Origin: Pseudoalteromonas undina
GTDB lineage: Bacteria > Pseudomonadota > Gammaproteobacteria > Enterobacterales > Alteromonadaceae
Length of the DNA stretch: 64,000 bases
Direction of reading: 5' to 3'
Assembly (NCBI RefSeq): GCF_000238275.3
Contig: NZ_AHCF03000003.1
Coordinates: 558,001-622,000, forward strand
The notes under the pieces were generated by a model. That model ran no database searches, had not been told where the DNA came from, and saw only the letters and a list, made by a program, of their open reading frames with translations. Within the stretch, counting starts at the first letter, position 1. Every line of letters starts with the position of its first letter. Of the stretch, positions 36,239 through 45,335 are shown piece after piece. The translations under genes and the position numbers were made by a program.

Positions 36239-37810
36239 TTACGGAAACAAGGTTTGCTTTACATGCTCCGCAAAACCGCTACCAGCCTCTAAATAAAAGT
36301 TATAAGTAGAATCTATTCCCATATCTTCTAATTCTTTTTGCTGATCGGGGTAGTTAGCAATCGCAGTTACTTGCCCTTTATAGCCTGATGCTTGTAATTG
36401 CTCTAAAGCAAAAATATTTTGCATATGCTTAGGCATAGTTAACATGACCATTTCCACATGAGAGTGATTAACGCGCTGCCAAAAATCAGGGTCGGTGGCA
36501 TCGGCAATTAATACTCTGCGTCCCCGTTTAATATGTTTATCGACCACCTCAGGTTTAATATCAATACCTGCAACTACATCAGGGTGAGTTGCGTTTATTG
36601 TTTCATAGGCACCAGTGCCAATTCTACCCATACCAAAGATCACTATTTTCGTATCATTTAAGTTTACAGGAAGCTCTTCTGCTAAGCGGGTCTTGCTTTC
36701 AAACTTCAATAAGAGGCGTTCAATTTTAACGTACAGCTCGTTAGAGCGTTTATTTAAAGGGGAAGCAATCACAAATGTAATTGATACGGCAATCGCGATA
36801 ACCGCGAGCCATTCAGAGGTAACCATGCCGCTAGATGCAGCAACGGCACAAACAATTAAGCCAAACTCACTAAAGTTAGCCAAACTAAATGCGGTGAGCA
36901 AAGAGGTACGAGCTCGCAGTTTAAATAAATTAGTTAGTATGTAGTAAAGCAGCGTTTTAACAGGAATAACCAATACTAAAATTAAAGCAACGACTAAAGA
37001 GTGGGCAGTAAGCTCTGCGCTTAAACCAATACTTAAGAAAAAGCCAACAAGTAATATATCTTTAAGGCTAAGCAGCGATTTAGACAGCTCACCTGCTTTT
37101 TTGTGAGGGGCGAACATCATGCCAATGATCAATGCGCCTAAATCGCCTTTTAATCCTGCGAATTCAAAGGCATTGTACCCAGCTACTAATGCAAAGAAAA
37201 AGCCAAATAACGGCAGTAACTCACCGTGTTTAGAGCGGTTTAAAACCCAGTACATAATTGGGCGAAACAAAGGTAGTGCAACAATTAACCCTAAGGCCCA
37301 AATGTTCGGTACTTTACCTGTACTGACCGCTAAGAATATGACTGCAAATATATCTTGCATAACCAAAATACCAATGGCTATTTTACCGTGCAAACTTGCC
37401 ATTTCACCGCGTTCTTCAAGTACTTTTACAGCAAATACCGTACTCGAAAAGCTTAAAGCAAAGCCGACTAACAATGCACTTTGCCAGCTTAAATCGACAA
37501 ATAATGGCAGTGCGAATACACCAAGCAGCAACATGAAGCCACTAAACAATGCGCTACTTAAAATAATATGTATGGTGGCAGGAGCCCACACTTGTGGTTT
37601 TATAAGGTTAGCAATTTTTAGTTTGAGGCCAATACTAAAAAGTAGCAGTGTGACCCCTAAAGAGGCAATCGTTTCGAGTAGCTCCGTGCTTTTGTAACCC
37701 GCTAAATTAAGAATAAATCCGGCCATAAGAAAGCCGATAAGCGGCGGTAACTTTAGCTGATATATACCAAAACCGCAGACGAAGGCGGTAGCAAAATAAA
37801 TTAGTTCCAT
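36239..37810 (-). CDS. CPA2-family monovalent cation:proton antiporter (KefB/YbaL type)
   Basis: 523 residues from ATG 37810 (MELIYFATAFVCG, the family N-terminus); in-frame upstream starts are possible. About 12 membrane helices (1-380) with KLPPLIGFLMAGFIL and GDLGALIIGMMFAPH, then a cytoplasmic Rossmann-like TrkA-N/RCK domain (~395-510; KIVIFGMGRIGTGAYE). It exchanges K+ or Na+ for protons and may be gated by nucleotides. KefB-type glutathione-gated K+ efflux is possible, but residues for that were not identified. Monocistronic. Confidence 0.88.
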   Translation of the reverse strand: MELIYFATAFVCGFGIYQLKLPPLIGFLMAGFILNLAGYKSTELLETIASLGVTLLLFSIGLKLKIANLIKPQVWAPATIHIILSSALFSGFMLLLGVFALPLFVDLSWQSALLVGFALSFSSTVFAVKVLEERGEMASLHGKIAIGILVMQDIFAVIFLAVSTGKVPNIWALGLIVALPLFRPIMYWVLNRSKHGELLPLFGFFFALVAGYNAFEFAGLKGDLGALIIGMMFAPHKKAGELSKSLLSLKDILLVGFFLSIGLSAELTAHSLVVALILVLVIPVKTLLYYILTNLFKLRARTSLLTAFSLANFSEFGLIVCAVAASSGMVTSEWLAVIAIAVSITFVIASPLNKRSNELYVKIERLLLKFESKTRLAEELPVNLNDTKIVIFGMGRIGTGAYETINATHPDVVAGIDIKPEVVDKHIKRGRRVLIADATDPDFWQRVNHSHVEMVMLTMPKHMQNIFALEQLQASGYKGQVTAIANYPDQQKELEDMGIDSTYNFYLEAGSGFAEHVKQTLFP

Positions 37811-37936
37811 AGTTATTAGTATCACTGCACTTGGCATTGTAGTGTAGCGAAAAACAATGCTTATTGACAATTTATCTACTTATTTCCTACTGCTAATTGG
37901 CTGATAGTGAGTATTTATCAGCTGATTGCTAAAACA

Positions 37937-37956
37937 CCTTTATGTATGCATAAAGG
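37937..37956. repeat. short perfect hairpin between antiporter and Spo0M-like genes
   Basis: CCTTTATG-TATG-CATAAAGG, an 8-bp stem with a 4-base loop in the divergent spacer of ~310 bases. No T tract; a regulatory dyad or a small RNA structure is possible. The rest of the spacer is AT-rich with no other recognised feature. Confidence 0.45.
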
Positions 37957-38120
37957 CGGCTGTAAAGTACAAAAAACACACATAAATGGCTAGTTTTATG
38001 GTAAACAGCATGTAAATAGCAGTTTTTCGCTGACAAGCGCTTTTAAATGTGGTTAAGATGCCATAACGAAGGAGTTTAAGTGTAAGCAAACAAGTGTATT
38101 GCTTAGCTTAAGGAGAAAAT

Positions 38121-38864
38121 ATGTTTAAAAAGATTTTAGCATCGGTAGGCATTGGTGCCGCCAAGGTGGATACTATTTTAGAAACCGAGCATCTTCAGCC
38201 TGGCCAACTATTCAATGCACAAATAGTTATTAGTGCAGGTGATGTAAGTCAAGAAATTGCGGGTTTAGATTTAATGTTAGTTACTCGGGTTAAAGTAGCC
38301 AGTGAAGACGGTGATTACTTTACTAATCATGTTATTGATCAATGGCGCATAACTGACATTGGTACTGTTGAGCCTGGTGAAGTTAAAACTATCCCGTTTG
38401 AAGCCCGTTTGCATTCAGAAACACCAATTACTGAAATTAATGCCGGTTATAACCAGTCTTATGTGTGGTTAGAAACAGGGCTTGATATTGACCTTGCGCT
38501 TGATCCAACAGATAAAGACCATTTGCACATCTATCCGAATGAAGCAGTTAAAACCTGTATGCAAGCAATGGAGAAGCTAGGATTTAATTTAGTTAAAGCA
38601 GATGTAGAGCAAGGCCATTTACGTGCTTCTACTTTTCAATCTGTGTCTGGGTGTTATCAAGAGCTTGAATATCAACCAAATAGTCGCAGCTTATTTGGTA
38701 TAAAGGAAATTGAACTGTCGTTTATTCCTGAAGCGCATAAAACGCATGTACTGATTGAGTTAGACAGAGCATTTAGAAGTGACGGTTATGTCGATTTAAC
38801 TATCGAGCATGATCATGTTAACTTATCTCAGTTATGTGATCAGTTAGAGCGATTATTTGCTTAA
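38121..38864 (+). CDS. Spo0M-like (arrestin-fold) protein
   Basis: 247 residues with the Spo0M N-terminus MFKKILASVGIGAAKVDTIL and ETEHLQPGQLFNAQIVISAG, an arrestin-like beta-sandwich in known structures. The family name comes from a Bacillus sporulation regulator, but this organism does not sporulate; in non-sporulating bacteria the role is unknown. Good ribosome-binding site (TAAGGAGAAAAT). It may be co-transcribed with the elaA-like gene 51 bases later. Confidence 0.88.
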   Translation: MFKKILASVGIGAAKVDTILETEHLQPGQLFNAQIVISAGDVSQEIAGLDLMLVTRVKVASEDGDYFTNHVIDQWRITDIGTVEPGEVKTIPFEARLHSETPITEINAGYNQSYVWLETGLDIDLALDPTDKDHLHIYPNEAVKTCMQAMEKLGFNLVKADVEQGHLRASTFQSVSGCYQELEYQPNSRSLFGIKEIELSFIPEAHKTHVLIELDRAFRSDGYVDLTIEHDHVNLSQLCDQLERLFA

Positions 38865-38915
38865 TAAGATTATGGGGCCTTTTAGTAAGGCCCTGTAATA
38901 ATAAAAGGTGTTTAA

Positions 38916-39359
38916 ATGGCGTTTAAATGTGAGCCATTCTCTGCGCTCGACTCCCAAACCCTGTTTGCAATAATGCGTGAACGTGTTGACGTATTTGTTG
39001 TAGAACAAGCGTGTCCTTACCCCGAACTTGATGATGTGGATATTGCAGATGCTACTCGCCACTTGTATTCACTCAATAGGCAAACAGTAAATGCCTATGC
39101 TCGTTGTTATGAAAAAGATGCACATTATAGTGCGATAGGGCGTGTTTTAGTTGCTCAATCACAGCGTAGCTCTGGTTTAGGCAAAGAATTAGTTAGCCAG
39201 GCTATTGCCTGTTGTAGAACTCATTGGCCTACTCGTGATATTTATATAGGCGCACAAACCTACTTACTAAATTTTTATCGCTCATTTGGTTTTGAGTGTG
39301 TTGGGGAGGAGTACTTAGAAGATGGCATACCCCATCAAGATATGATTTTAAAGCAGTAG
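38916..39359 (+). CDS. elaA: ElaA family GNAT acetyltransferase
   Basis: 147 residues. ElaA landmarks: LFAIMRERVDVFVVEQACPY near the N-terminus and the acetyl-CoA loop RSSGLGKELVSQAI (~84-97). It transfers an acetyl group to an unknown acceptor in the cytoplasm. Length and motifs match E. coli ElaA (153 residues). Confidence 0.9.
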   Translation: MAFKCEPFSALDSQTLFAIMRERVDVFVVEQACPYPELDDVDIADATRHLYSLNRQTVNAYARCYEKDAHYSAIGRVLVAQSQRSSGLGKELVSQAIACCRTHWPTRDIYIGAQTYLLNFYRSFGFECVGEEYLEDGIPHQDMILKQ

Positions 39360-39375
39360 ATAATTCTTAATAAAT

Positions 39376-39402
39376 AAAGGCCCACATTAGTGGGCCTTTT
39401 TT
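39376..39402. terminator. bidirectional terminator between elaA and the NSS transporter gene
   Basis: AAAGGCCCAC / GTGGGCCTTT, ATTA loop, T6 on plus strand; between convergent genes. Confidence 0.85.
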
Positions 39403-39408
39403 GTTTTA

Positions 39409-40764
39409 TTAGCTAAGTAAAGAATGTAAAAATACTAAGCTAATGGCGATAGGGCATACAAACTTAGTATACCAAGGCCATATTTTCCAAAATAAGGTGT
39501 TATGTACTTCAGGGTTACCTTGCTGGATTGCTTTGAGCAGTGATGACCTATACCAGATCCACCCTACAAAAATACAACACATAAGTCCTAATAAAGGTTG
39601 CGCGACTTTAGTTGTTAAGGTGATCACTAAACCAAATAACGTGCCTAAGTTGCACACTATGGTAATACTAACTATGGCAATTAAAGCACCTATTAACCAT
39701 GTTGCTTGCACACGCTTCATTGCAAAGCGCTCTACAGTGTACGATACCGGCGCTTCAAGCATTGAAATTGACGAGGTTAGAGCGGCAATACTCATTAATG
39801 CAAAAAAAGCAAAGCCAACAAATAAACCCACACCACCCATGCCATCAAATAAGGCGGGTAAAACCTGAAATACTAAGGTGTCTTCTGAAAGTAGTTTACC
39901 TGTTGTTGACGAGAATATTTCAACACCTTGGGCTTGTGCAACATACATCGCGGGGATAATCAGTAAGCCTGCTACAAATGCGATGAATACATCAATAAGC
40001 GTAACATAAGCCCCCAAAGAGACGAGGTTTTCTTTTTTACTGATATATGAGCCATAGATAATCATTACACTGGTGCCCAGTGACAATGAAAAGAAGGCCT
40101 GTCCTAGTGCACTGACTAATAAGGTGGGATCAAAAATAGAAGAAAAGTCAGGGACTAGGTAAGCTTTTAATCCCTCAACAGCGCCTTCTTGAGTCATTAC
40201 ATAGGCAATTAAGGCAAACAAAATACCGAGCAAAGCAGGCATTAAACGTTTTGACCATTTTTCAATACCATTTTCAACACCGCGGCTGATAATAGCAACG
40301 GTTAAAATAATAAATACCACAGTAAAAAGAATGTTACGTGTAAGTGACTGTTCACTTAACCACGAAGATGCCGCATCTGCGCCTATGAGAGTAGTAACCG
40401 GCTCTAAAGTTGCACTTAACATCCAACCAGCAACAATCGCATAAAAGCTTAGTATAAAGCCAGCACATAAAATCCCGCCAAAGCCAACAGCAAAGGCAAA
40501 CTGCTTTTGCCAAGGTTTAGTGGTTAATTTAGTTAGTGAAGAAACCGCATTAGCTTGTCCATGACGACCTATCATCAGCTCTGCCATTAAAGCAGGATAG
40601 GCTAAAAAGAAGGCCAGTACTAAGTACGCGACTAAAAAGGCAGCCCCGCCATTACTTGCTGTTTGTGTCGGGAAACCCCAAATATTACCAAGCCCAACAG
40701 CAGATCCTGCCGCAGCCATTATAAAACCAAAGCGGGAGCTAAACTCACCTCTTACTGCACTCAT
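39409..40764 (-). CDS. sodium-dependent transporter of the NSS (SNF) family
   Basis: 451 residues from ATG 40764 (MSAVRGEFSSRFGFIMAAAG), the standard NSS start with the sodium-binding motif GSAVGLGNIWGFP; a longer frame extends upstream but lacks family similarity. About 11-12 membrane helices, as in bacterial LeuT-like and MhsT-like carriers. It probably imports an amino acid or related amine with Na+; the substrate cannot be predicted. Ribosome-binding site AGAGAAG ~11 bases before the ATG. Monocistronic. Confidence 0.9.
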   Translation of the reverse strand: MSAVRGEFSSRFGFIMAAAGSAVGLGNIWGFPTQTASNGGAAFLVAYLVLAFFLAYPALMAELMIGRHGQANAVSSLTKLTTKPWQKQFAFAVGFGGILCAGFILSFYAIVAGWMLSATLEPVTTLIGADAASSWLSEQSLTRNILFTVVFIILTVAIISRGVENGIEKWSKRLMPALLGILFALIAYVMTQEGAVEGLKAYLVPDFSSIFDPTLLVSALGQAFFSLSLGTSVMIIYGSYISKKENLVSLGAYVTLIDVFIAFVAGLLIIPAMYVAQAQGVEIFSSTTGKLLSEDTLVFQVLPALFDGMGGVGLFVGFAFFALMSIAALTSSISMLEAPVSYTVERFAMKRVQATWLIGALIAIVSITIVCNLGTLFGLVITLTTKVAQPLLGLMCCIFVGWIWYRSSLLKAIQQGNPEVHNTLFWKIWPWYTKFVCPIAISLVFLHSLLS

Positions 40765-40961
40765 ATTATTTTGCTTCTCTATTTTTTCGACGCCGTGACA
40801 ATCTACTGGAATTGTAAAAAAATAAAAAGTGCTTATTTGACTTAGTCGCACAATTATTGCGTTTTATTTTCAGATATAAATAACACGTGCATTTTTTGAT
40901 TATAAATAGCACGATTTCTTTAATTATATTGCGTTAGTTAGAGCGGATGATACTTGTTTGA

Positions 40962-42251
40962 TTAATATCTAAACCGCGCAATCGTAAGTGTAAAGCAGGC
41001 CCCACCAAGGTGCTCACTTTTACTCACTTCTATTGAGCCATGATGCCAATCGGCTACTTTGGCAACGATAGCCAATCCTAACCCGTAACTGTTGTCACTG
41101 CGATTACGGTGGCTGCGTTCACGGAAGAACGGGCTAAATACTTTTTGATTGTTTTCTTGAGCTATACCTGGGCCATCATCGGCAATGCTGATGACTAGAG
41201 TGTGCTCTTGTAGCGAGGCGGTTACTTTAATGTGATGATGTGCAAAATCGCAGGCATTATTAATTAAGTTAGCGATCGCTCTTGCTAGCCAATGTAAGTC
41301 AGCAAAAATAGTATGATCATCACATTCTAAAGAAATATTAAGCGAACGTGCGGTTATTCTTGGTTCAAGCTGCAGCACAATATCACTTAGATATTGTTTA
41401 AGGTTTGCTGATGAGTAAGTAAGTTTATTGGCATTTTGTTCCAAAGTAGCAAATGCTAAGTAGCTTTTTAACATTGACTCCATATGATCCAAATCGGTTT
41501 CCATACGGGTTAGGTAATGCTTTATTTTGCTCTCATCATGGCTATCAAGTGCAGCGTCAACACCAAAGCGTAAGCATGCTATTGGGGTTCTTATATCATG
41601 GGATAGGCTTGAGGCCATCAGTTTATTTTCAGCAACTAACTTTTCAATTTGGCTTGCCATGCGGTTAAAGGTCAGTTCCACATCTTTAATATAGGTAAAG
41701 CGAGAGGGCTTAATTCGGGCTTTAACATTACCGGATGCGAACTGTTTTGCCGCATCATTTAATACTGTAAGACGTTTTGCTAAAGGGGTAATAATAAAAC
41801 CCATAAAAACACATAAGCCAGTATAAAATAACAAAGTTAAAATTATGTCGTTTCGCTGTGTGCTCTCGTAAGGCTTATCTAAACGCATGGTTAAATGGTA
41901 AGGGCTTAATGCATCATTAGTGTAGAGCATGTAAAAGCCTTGCTCGTCCTCAAGTATTAACCCGCCTTGAGTTTGCATTTTATCTAATAGGGCGAATGGT
42001 AATGCGAGCGACTGATTTAATTTGTAGTTAAGAGTCAGGTTAAAATCTTTGGCTAATTTAGTTACCTGTTCTGGTCGTGCCTGTGGCTTTATAGCTGTGA
42101 GCTGTTTACTTAACCCGACAATAATCTGGCTTTGTACGCTAAACTCATCCAAAGGTGCATGTGCTTGTTGGCTAAATGCATCAATAAGCCAACCTAAAAC
42201 AATAATTGAAAGCAGCGCACTGCCTAGTAGTGAAATATAAAACTTTTTCAT
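40962..42251 (-). CDS. sensor histidine kinase (module 2)
   Basis: 429 residues: transmembrane helix ~6-25, periplasmic sensor (~26-135), second helix ~136-155, HAMP (~158-210), His218 in SSLSHDIRTP, and an ATPase domain with ANLINNACDFAHHH, DDGPGIAQEN and SYGLGLAIV. Same architecture as the module 1 kinase but with a different periplasmic sequence, so the input signal may differ. It follows the regulator gene (42338-43042) by 86 bases on the same strand. Confidence 0.93.
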   Translation of the reverse strand: MKKFYISLLGSALLSIIVLGWLIDAFSQQAHAPLDEFSVQSQIIVGLSKQLTAIKPQARPEQVTKLAKDFNLTLNYKLNQSLALPFALLDKMQTQGGLILEDEQGFYMLYTNDALSPYHLTMRLDKPYESTQRNDIILTLLFYTGLCVFMGFIITPLAKRLTVLNDAAKQFASGNVKARIKPSRFTYIKDVELTFNRMASQIEKLVAENKLMASSLSHDIRTPIACLRFGVDAALDSHDESKIKHYLTRMETDLDHMESMLKSYLAFATLEQNANKLTYSSANLKQYLSDIVLQLEPRITARSLNISLECDDHTIFADLHWLARAIANLINNACDFAHHHIKVTASLQEHTLVISIADDGPGIAQENNQKVFSPFFRERSHRNRSDNSYGLGLAIVAKVADWHHGSIEVSKSEHLGGACFTLTIARFRY

Positions 42252-42337
42252 TGATGCTATTCCATAATAGGCTGGGTGTATTGAAGTGACTTTTATTATT
42301 GTCGCGCTTATTATTTTAAGCGCTCAGGCATTAAAAC

Positions 42338-43042
42338 TTACCACGCTGTAGTCACAAACAAATAACCACGCCCCCAAATAGTTTTTATTTTTTCTGGTTT
42401 TTGCGGATCATCATTAAACTTTTTACGCAAAGCAGAAATAAGCACATCAACGCTTCTATCTAGACCGTCATACTCCCTGCCTTTGGTTGCTTTAAACACC
42501 GCATCACGTGATACAACTTGTCCAGCGTTGCTGGCTAAGTAATGTAGTAATAAATACTCTGCGCTTGAAATATTCACATCTTGCTGGTTGAGTGTAACGT
42601 TACGAGATTCGGTATTAATACTTAATTGACCAATATTGATCATGCTCTCTTGAGCATCAGTTTTAGGTATGTCGCTGCTGTAGCGTAAAGCCGACTTAAT
42701 ACGAGCAAGCAGTGCGCGAGGGCGAACAGGTTTTATAATATAATCTGTGGCACCGACTTCAAGCCCAATGACCTCATCCATTTCTTCATCTCGTGCGGTG
42801 AGCATAATTATAGGGGCTTGATAAAAGCTACGTAACTCACGGCATACACTGATACCATCAAGTCCTGGTAACATAATATCGAGTAAAATAAGTTGTGGGT
42901 TTAAATGCTTTACTTGGCTTATAACTTCATCACCGCGATGACATACATGCACAATATAACCTTGCTCAGTTAAATACTCAGTTACCCATTGTGCAAGAGA
43001 GATATCATCTTCAACCAGTAAAATAGTACCGTAATTATCCAT
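42338..43042 (-). CDS. OmpR-family response regulator (module 2)
   Basis: 234 residues from ATG 43042 (MDNYGTILLVEDD); a longer frame from 43099 would overlap the DUF3019 gene. Acidic pocket EDD 11-13, Asp55 in LILLDIMLPG, Lys104 in YIIKPVRP, and a winged-helix domain ending TIWGRGYLFV. It is the paralogue of the module 1 regulator (both share VIGLE-GA-DY and YDGLDR-VDV segments). Probable cognate partner of the kinase at 40962. Confidence 0.94.
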   Translation of the reverse strand: MDNYGTILLVEDDISLAQWVTEYLTEQGYIVHVCHRGDEVISQVKHLNPQLILLDIMLPGLDGISVCRELRSFYQAPIIMLTARDEEMDEVIGLEVGATDYIIKPVRPRALLARIKSALRYSSDIPKTDAQESMINIGQLSINTESRNVTLNQQDVNISSAEYLLLHYLASNAGQVVSRDAVFKATKGREYDGLDRSVDVLISALRKKFNDDPQKPEKIKTIWGRGYLFVTTAW

Positions 43043-43083
43043 AAGCTTTCTTCGTATACCTGAATGATGTTTATAGTGTGTGG

Positions 43084-43470
43084 CTAAAATAACCGCCAAC
43101 GCCGCTTTTTTTGTCTATTTTGATACACCCATTGTAGTTTAACTTCGCTTACAGCAATCACTTGTGACGTATTACTATCAAACAGCTCAAATGAAATGCT
43201 CTGGGTTGAATCAAAGGCGTAATTAAGTGAGCCTTGTCGCTGTTTAAGCCAGCACTGCATAATGTATTTTGAGGTTGCATCGCGTAAACAATAATTTCCT
43301 ACCTCTGGTTGCTGCCATGATAAGACAACATCGGCATAACATTGACGCCCTTCACGTAAGGCTACACAGGTATCGGGAACAGCAGTAAGTTCACTGGGGG
43401 GTTGTGTAGTGGCTGCAAGCAAAGAGCCCGAATATGTAAACAACAAACAGTAAAAAAATCTAAAGTACAT
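43084..43470 (-). CDS. DUF3019 exported four-cysteine protein (module 2)
   Basis: 128 residues: signal peptide (~1-19, cleavage near LLAAT), then the same cysteine pattern as module 1, C-x8-C-x16-C-x11-C-W (TCVALREGRQCYADV, then YCLRDATSKYIMQCWL). The tail is again basic and aromatic (QKKRRWRLF). Sequence is well diverged from the module 1 copy apart from this frame, so the four cysteines and the tail are likely the functional core. Its start overlaps the end of the MipA-like gene by 11 bases. Confidence 0.85.
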   Translation of the reverse strand: MYFRFFYCLLFTYSGSLLAATTQPPSELTAVPDTCVALREGRQCYADVVLSWQQPEVGNYCLRDATSKYIMQCWLKQRQGSLNYAFDSTQSISFELFDSNTSQVIAVSEVKLQWVYQNRQKKRRWRLF

Positions 43471-44317
43471 AACGCAGGCCTACCTTGGCTTTGTGTTGAT
43501 ATCCTTGGGAAATAATTGGGCTGTCTTCAATTTCTTTTGAAAACCATGTAGTTAGCCAGCCTGCTAAAAATACCCAATCTTGATTGATGGGATATTCAGC
43601 ATGAAATTCAAACATAATACTGGTACTGGCATCGGTACTATAAATAGGGCGTGCTGCGTTTGCTTCATCGCTATCAATACCAAAGTAATAGTTTGTAAAA
43701 TCAGCAGAGTAGGCACTTAAGCCAATACCGGAGCGAAACTCCCAATTGCGCCAAGGTTGAATATGGCTGAAAAACACATTGGCAACCCAACCATTATGAG
43801 CACCGCTTATATCATGTAAATATTCAAATGAAATTTGTGAGTTTTCAAATCGACGTGTTAATCGAAGGCCGGTGTCAAAATCATAGTTACGCTTTTTTAT
43901 ACCACGCAGTGGATCAATTATTCCGTCGTTATAAAAGCCTAAACCTTGTTCATCAAAACCTGCTTGAATGTTGGTGCCTAATAAATCAAGACCCCAATCA
44001 TATTTGTTAATTAAGCTATAGCCTAAAACAAGTCCACCGCTGAGCTGATTATGGTCAAAATCTAGATAAAAATTATCGTAAGAAACTGCAATACTCAAAT
44101 CTAGTTCTGCACCAACATCATAGGAGTTCATGCCAACTAAATAAGAGTCTTCAATATAATAGCCTGCGCCAGCGCTCCAATCCCAGGCAAACCCAGTGGT
44201 GGGTTCCAAAGTGTTATCGGCATAGTAACGATTACTGGCGCTGCTTTGGGCACTAAAAATAGCGGCAACTAATAAGGCCGCACAACCAAAAGACTGTTTA
44301 AGAGAAGTATACGTCAT
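43460..44317 (-). CDS. MipA/OmpV family outer-membrane protein (module 2)
   Basis: 285 residues: signal peptide (~1-27, cleavage near SSASN), then a beta-barrel domain of the MipA/OmpV type (DWSAGAGYYIEDSYLVGMNS, later FEYLHDISGAHNGWVANVFF) ending in KAKVGLRYVL. First gene of module 2. It overlaps the DUF3019 gene at its 3' end. Similar position and size to the module 1 MipA-like protein, but clearly diverged. Confidence 0.86.
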   Translation of the reverse strand: MTYTSLKQSFGCAALLVAAIFSAQSSASNRYYADNTLEPTTGFAWDWSAGAGYYIEDSYLVGMNSYDVGAELDLSIAVSYDNFYLDFDHNQLSGGLVLGYSLINKYDWGLDLLGTNIQAGFDEQGLGFYNDGIIDPLRGIKKRNYDFDTGLRLTRRFENSQISFEYLHDISGAHNGWVANVFFSHIQPWRNWEFRSGIGLSAYSADFTNYYFGIDSDEANAARPIYSTDASTSIMFEFHAEYPINQDWVFLAGWLTTWFSKEIEDSPIISQGYQHKAKVGLRYVL

Positions 44318-44333
44318 CCTTGGAACCTTAATT

Positions 44334-44370
44334 AGAGTTTGCTAAAAAGGGTAGTATATTGTCAAACTCT
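44334..44370. promoter_or_regulatory. inverted repeat upstream of the module 2 MipA-like gene
   Basis: AGAGTTTG (44334-44341) and CAAACTCT (44363-44370) are perfect inverted copies separated by 21 bases, 17-53 bases upstream of the start. A candidate operator, possibly for the module 2 regulator; no experimental support. Confidence 0.45.
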
Positions 44371-44410
44371 TAGCTAAATCTGTAAAAAAATGTAGCGGTC
44401 GTCCTAACAA

Positions 44411-45220
44411 CTACTGAACTTTAATTTTATCAATAAGAATACTGCTTAAGTAAAATTGCATCATAGGTGTGAGAGCACTTATTTCGGTGCGTGTGCATGG
44501 CCCATTTAATTTAGTTAAACGACTCAGTTTTGTAATGGTTTTATAAGCAGGGGCCGTTACTTCATTATTAAGCTCAGCTCGTTTAAGGCGAGCCTGTTCA
44601 GTGTTGTGCTTGTGTATAAATGCAACAACTTCTAGCTCATTAGTGATCTTCTTTTCTTCGCTGAAGCTATAAACTAAAGGTTCACGATGAAAGCTTGCAC
44701 TGTCAATTGATGATTTAGCAAACCACACCACATCGCCCGATGCTTTGTGAGTAAGTCGCATGCTAACTTGGGCCAATATATTGGCGCATTGTTGCGACGG
44801 AAATTGCTGCGCTACTTTTGAAAACAGTGAATATGGCTTTTCTGGTTGTGCTAGGGTGTACTTGGCGTCATCTATAAATTCCAGATCAACTTGATGAATC
44901 GCTAACGTGTAATCGCTATTCTCGCTAGTGGTCACCTTAAGCTGTTTATCAATTAAGGCTTGGCTTATTTGAGAGACCAAAGTGTCGGTAACACTTGCAC
45001 GGTCTACGATTACTCTAACAGTTTGATTTTTTTTCACGTTGTGGGCAGGTAATTGTACCGACTTCACTTTTGGTGAAGCATGCTCAGTTTCATATTTTAA
45101 CTGATAAGTTTGGCTCTTAAGCATAGGCTTTGCAGGCATTGCTAAAGGCTCTGCGGGTTGTTTAACGACAGCACAACCTGACGCTGATATTATAAAAAGT
45201 GATACAACTAAAAAACGCAT
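44411..45220 (-). CDS. lipoprotein of unknown function
   Basis: 269 residues from ATG 45220 (MRFLVVSLFIISASGC, lipobox with Cys16); a TTG at 45241 is also in frame. Mature protein is mixed alpha/beta with no recognised domain; a segment resembling NVKKNQTVRVIVDRASVTDT and VDLEFIDDAKYTLAQ reads like outer-membrane-associated lipoproteins, but I assign no function. Monocistronic, divergent from the serine hydrolase gene. Confidence 0.65.
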   Translation of the reverse strand: MRFLVVSLFIISASGCAVVKQPAEPLAMPAKPMLKSQTYQLKYETEHASPKVKSVQLPAHNVKKNQTVRVIVDRASVTDTLVSQISQALIDKQLKVTTSENSDYTLAIHQVDLEFIDDAKYTLAQPEKPYSLFSKVAQQFPSQQCANILAQVSMRLTHKASGDVVWFAKSSIDSASFHREPLVYSFSEEKKITNELEVVAFIHKHNTEQARLKRAELNNEVTAPAYKTITKLSRLTKLNGPCTRTEISALTPMMQFYLSSILIDKIKVQ

Positions 45221-45335
45221 AAATATTTTACATCCACTCAAAAGCCATTAATCGGACATATTGTACGTTAGTCCGAGTAAAAGTTCATGATATTATAACG
45301 GTTGATTATGACTAAAAAAGAAAAATTAGCTAAGA

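Noticed and set aside
37119..37697. 192-codon plus-strand frame inside the antiporter gene
   Set aside because: Antisense to conserved membrane helices of the CPA2 antiporter; its composition is that of a reverse-complement shadow.
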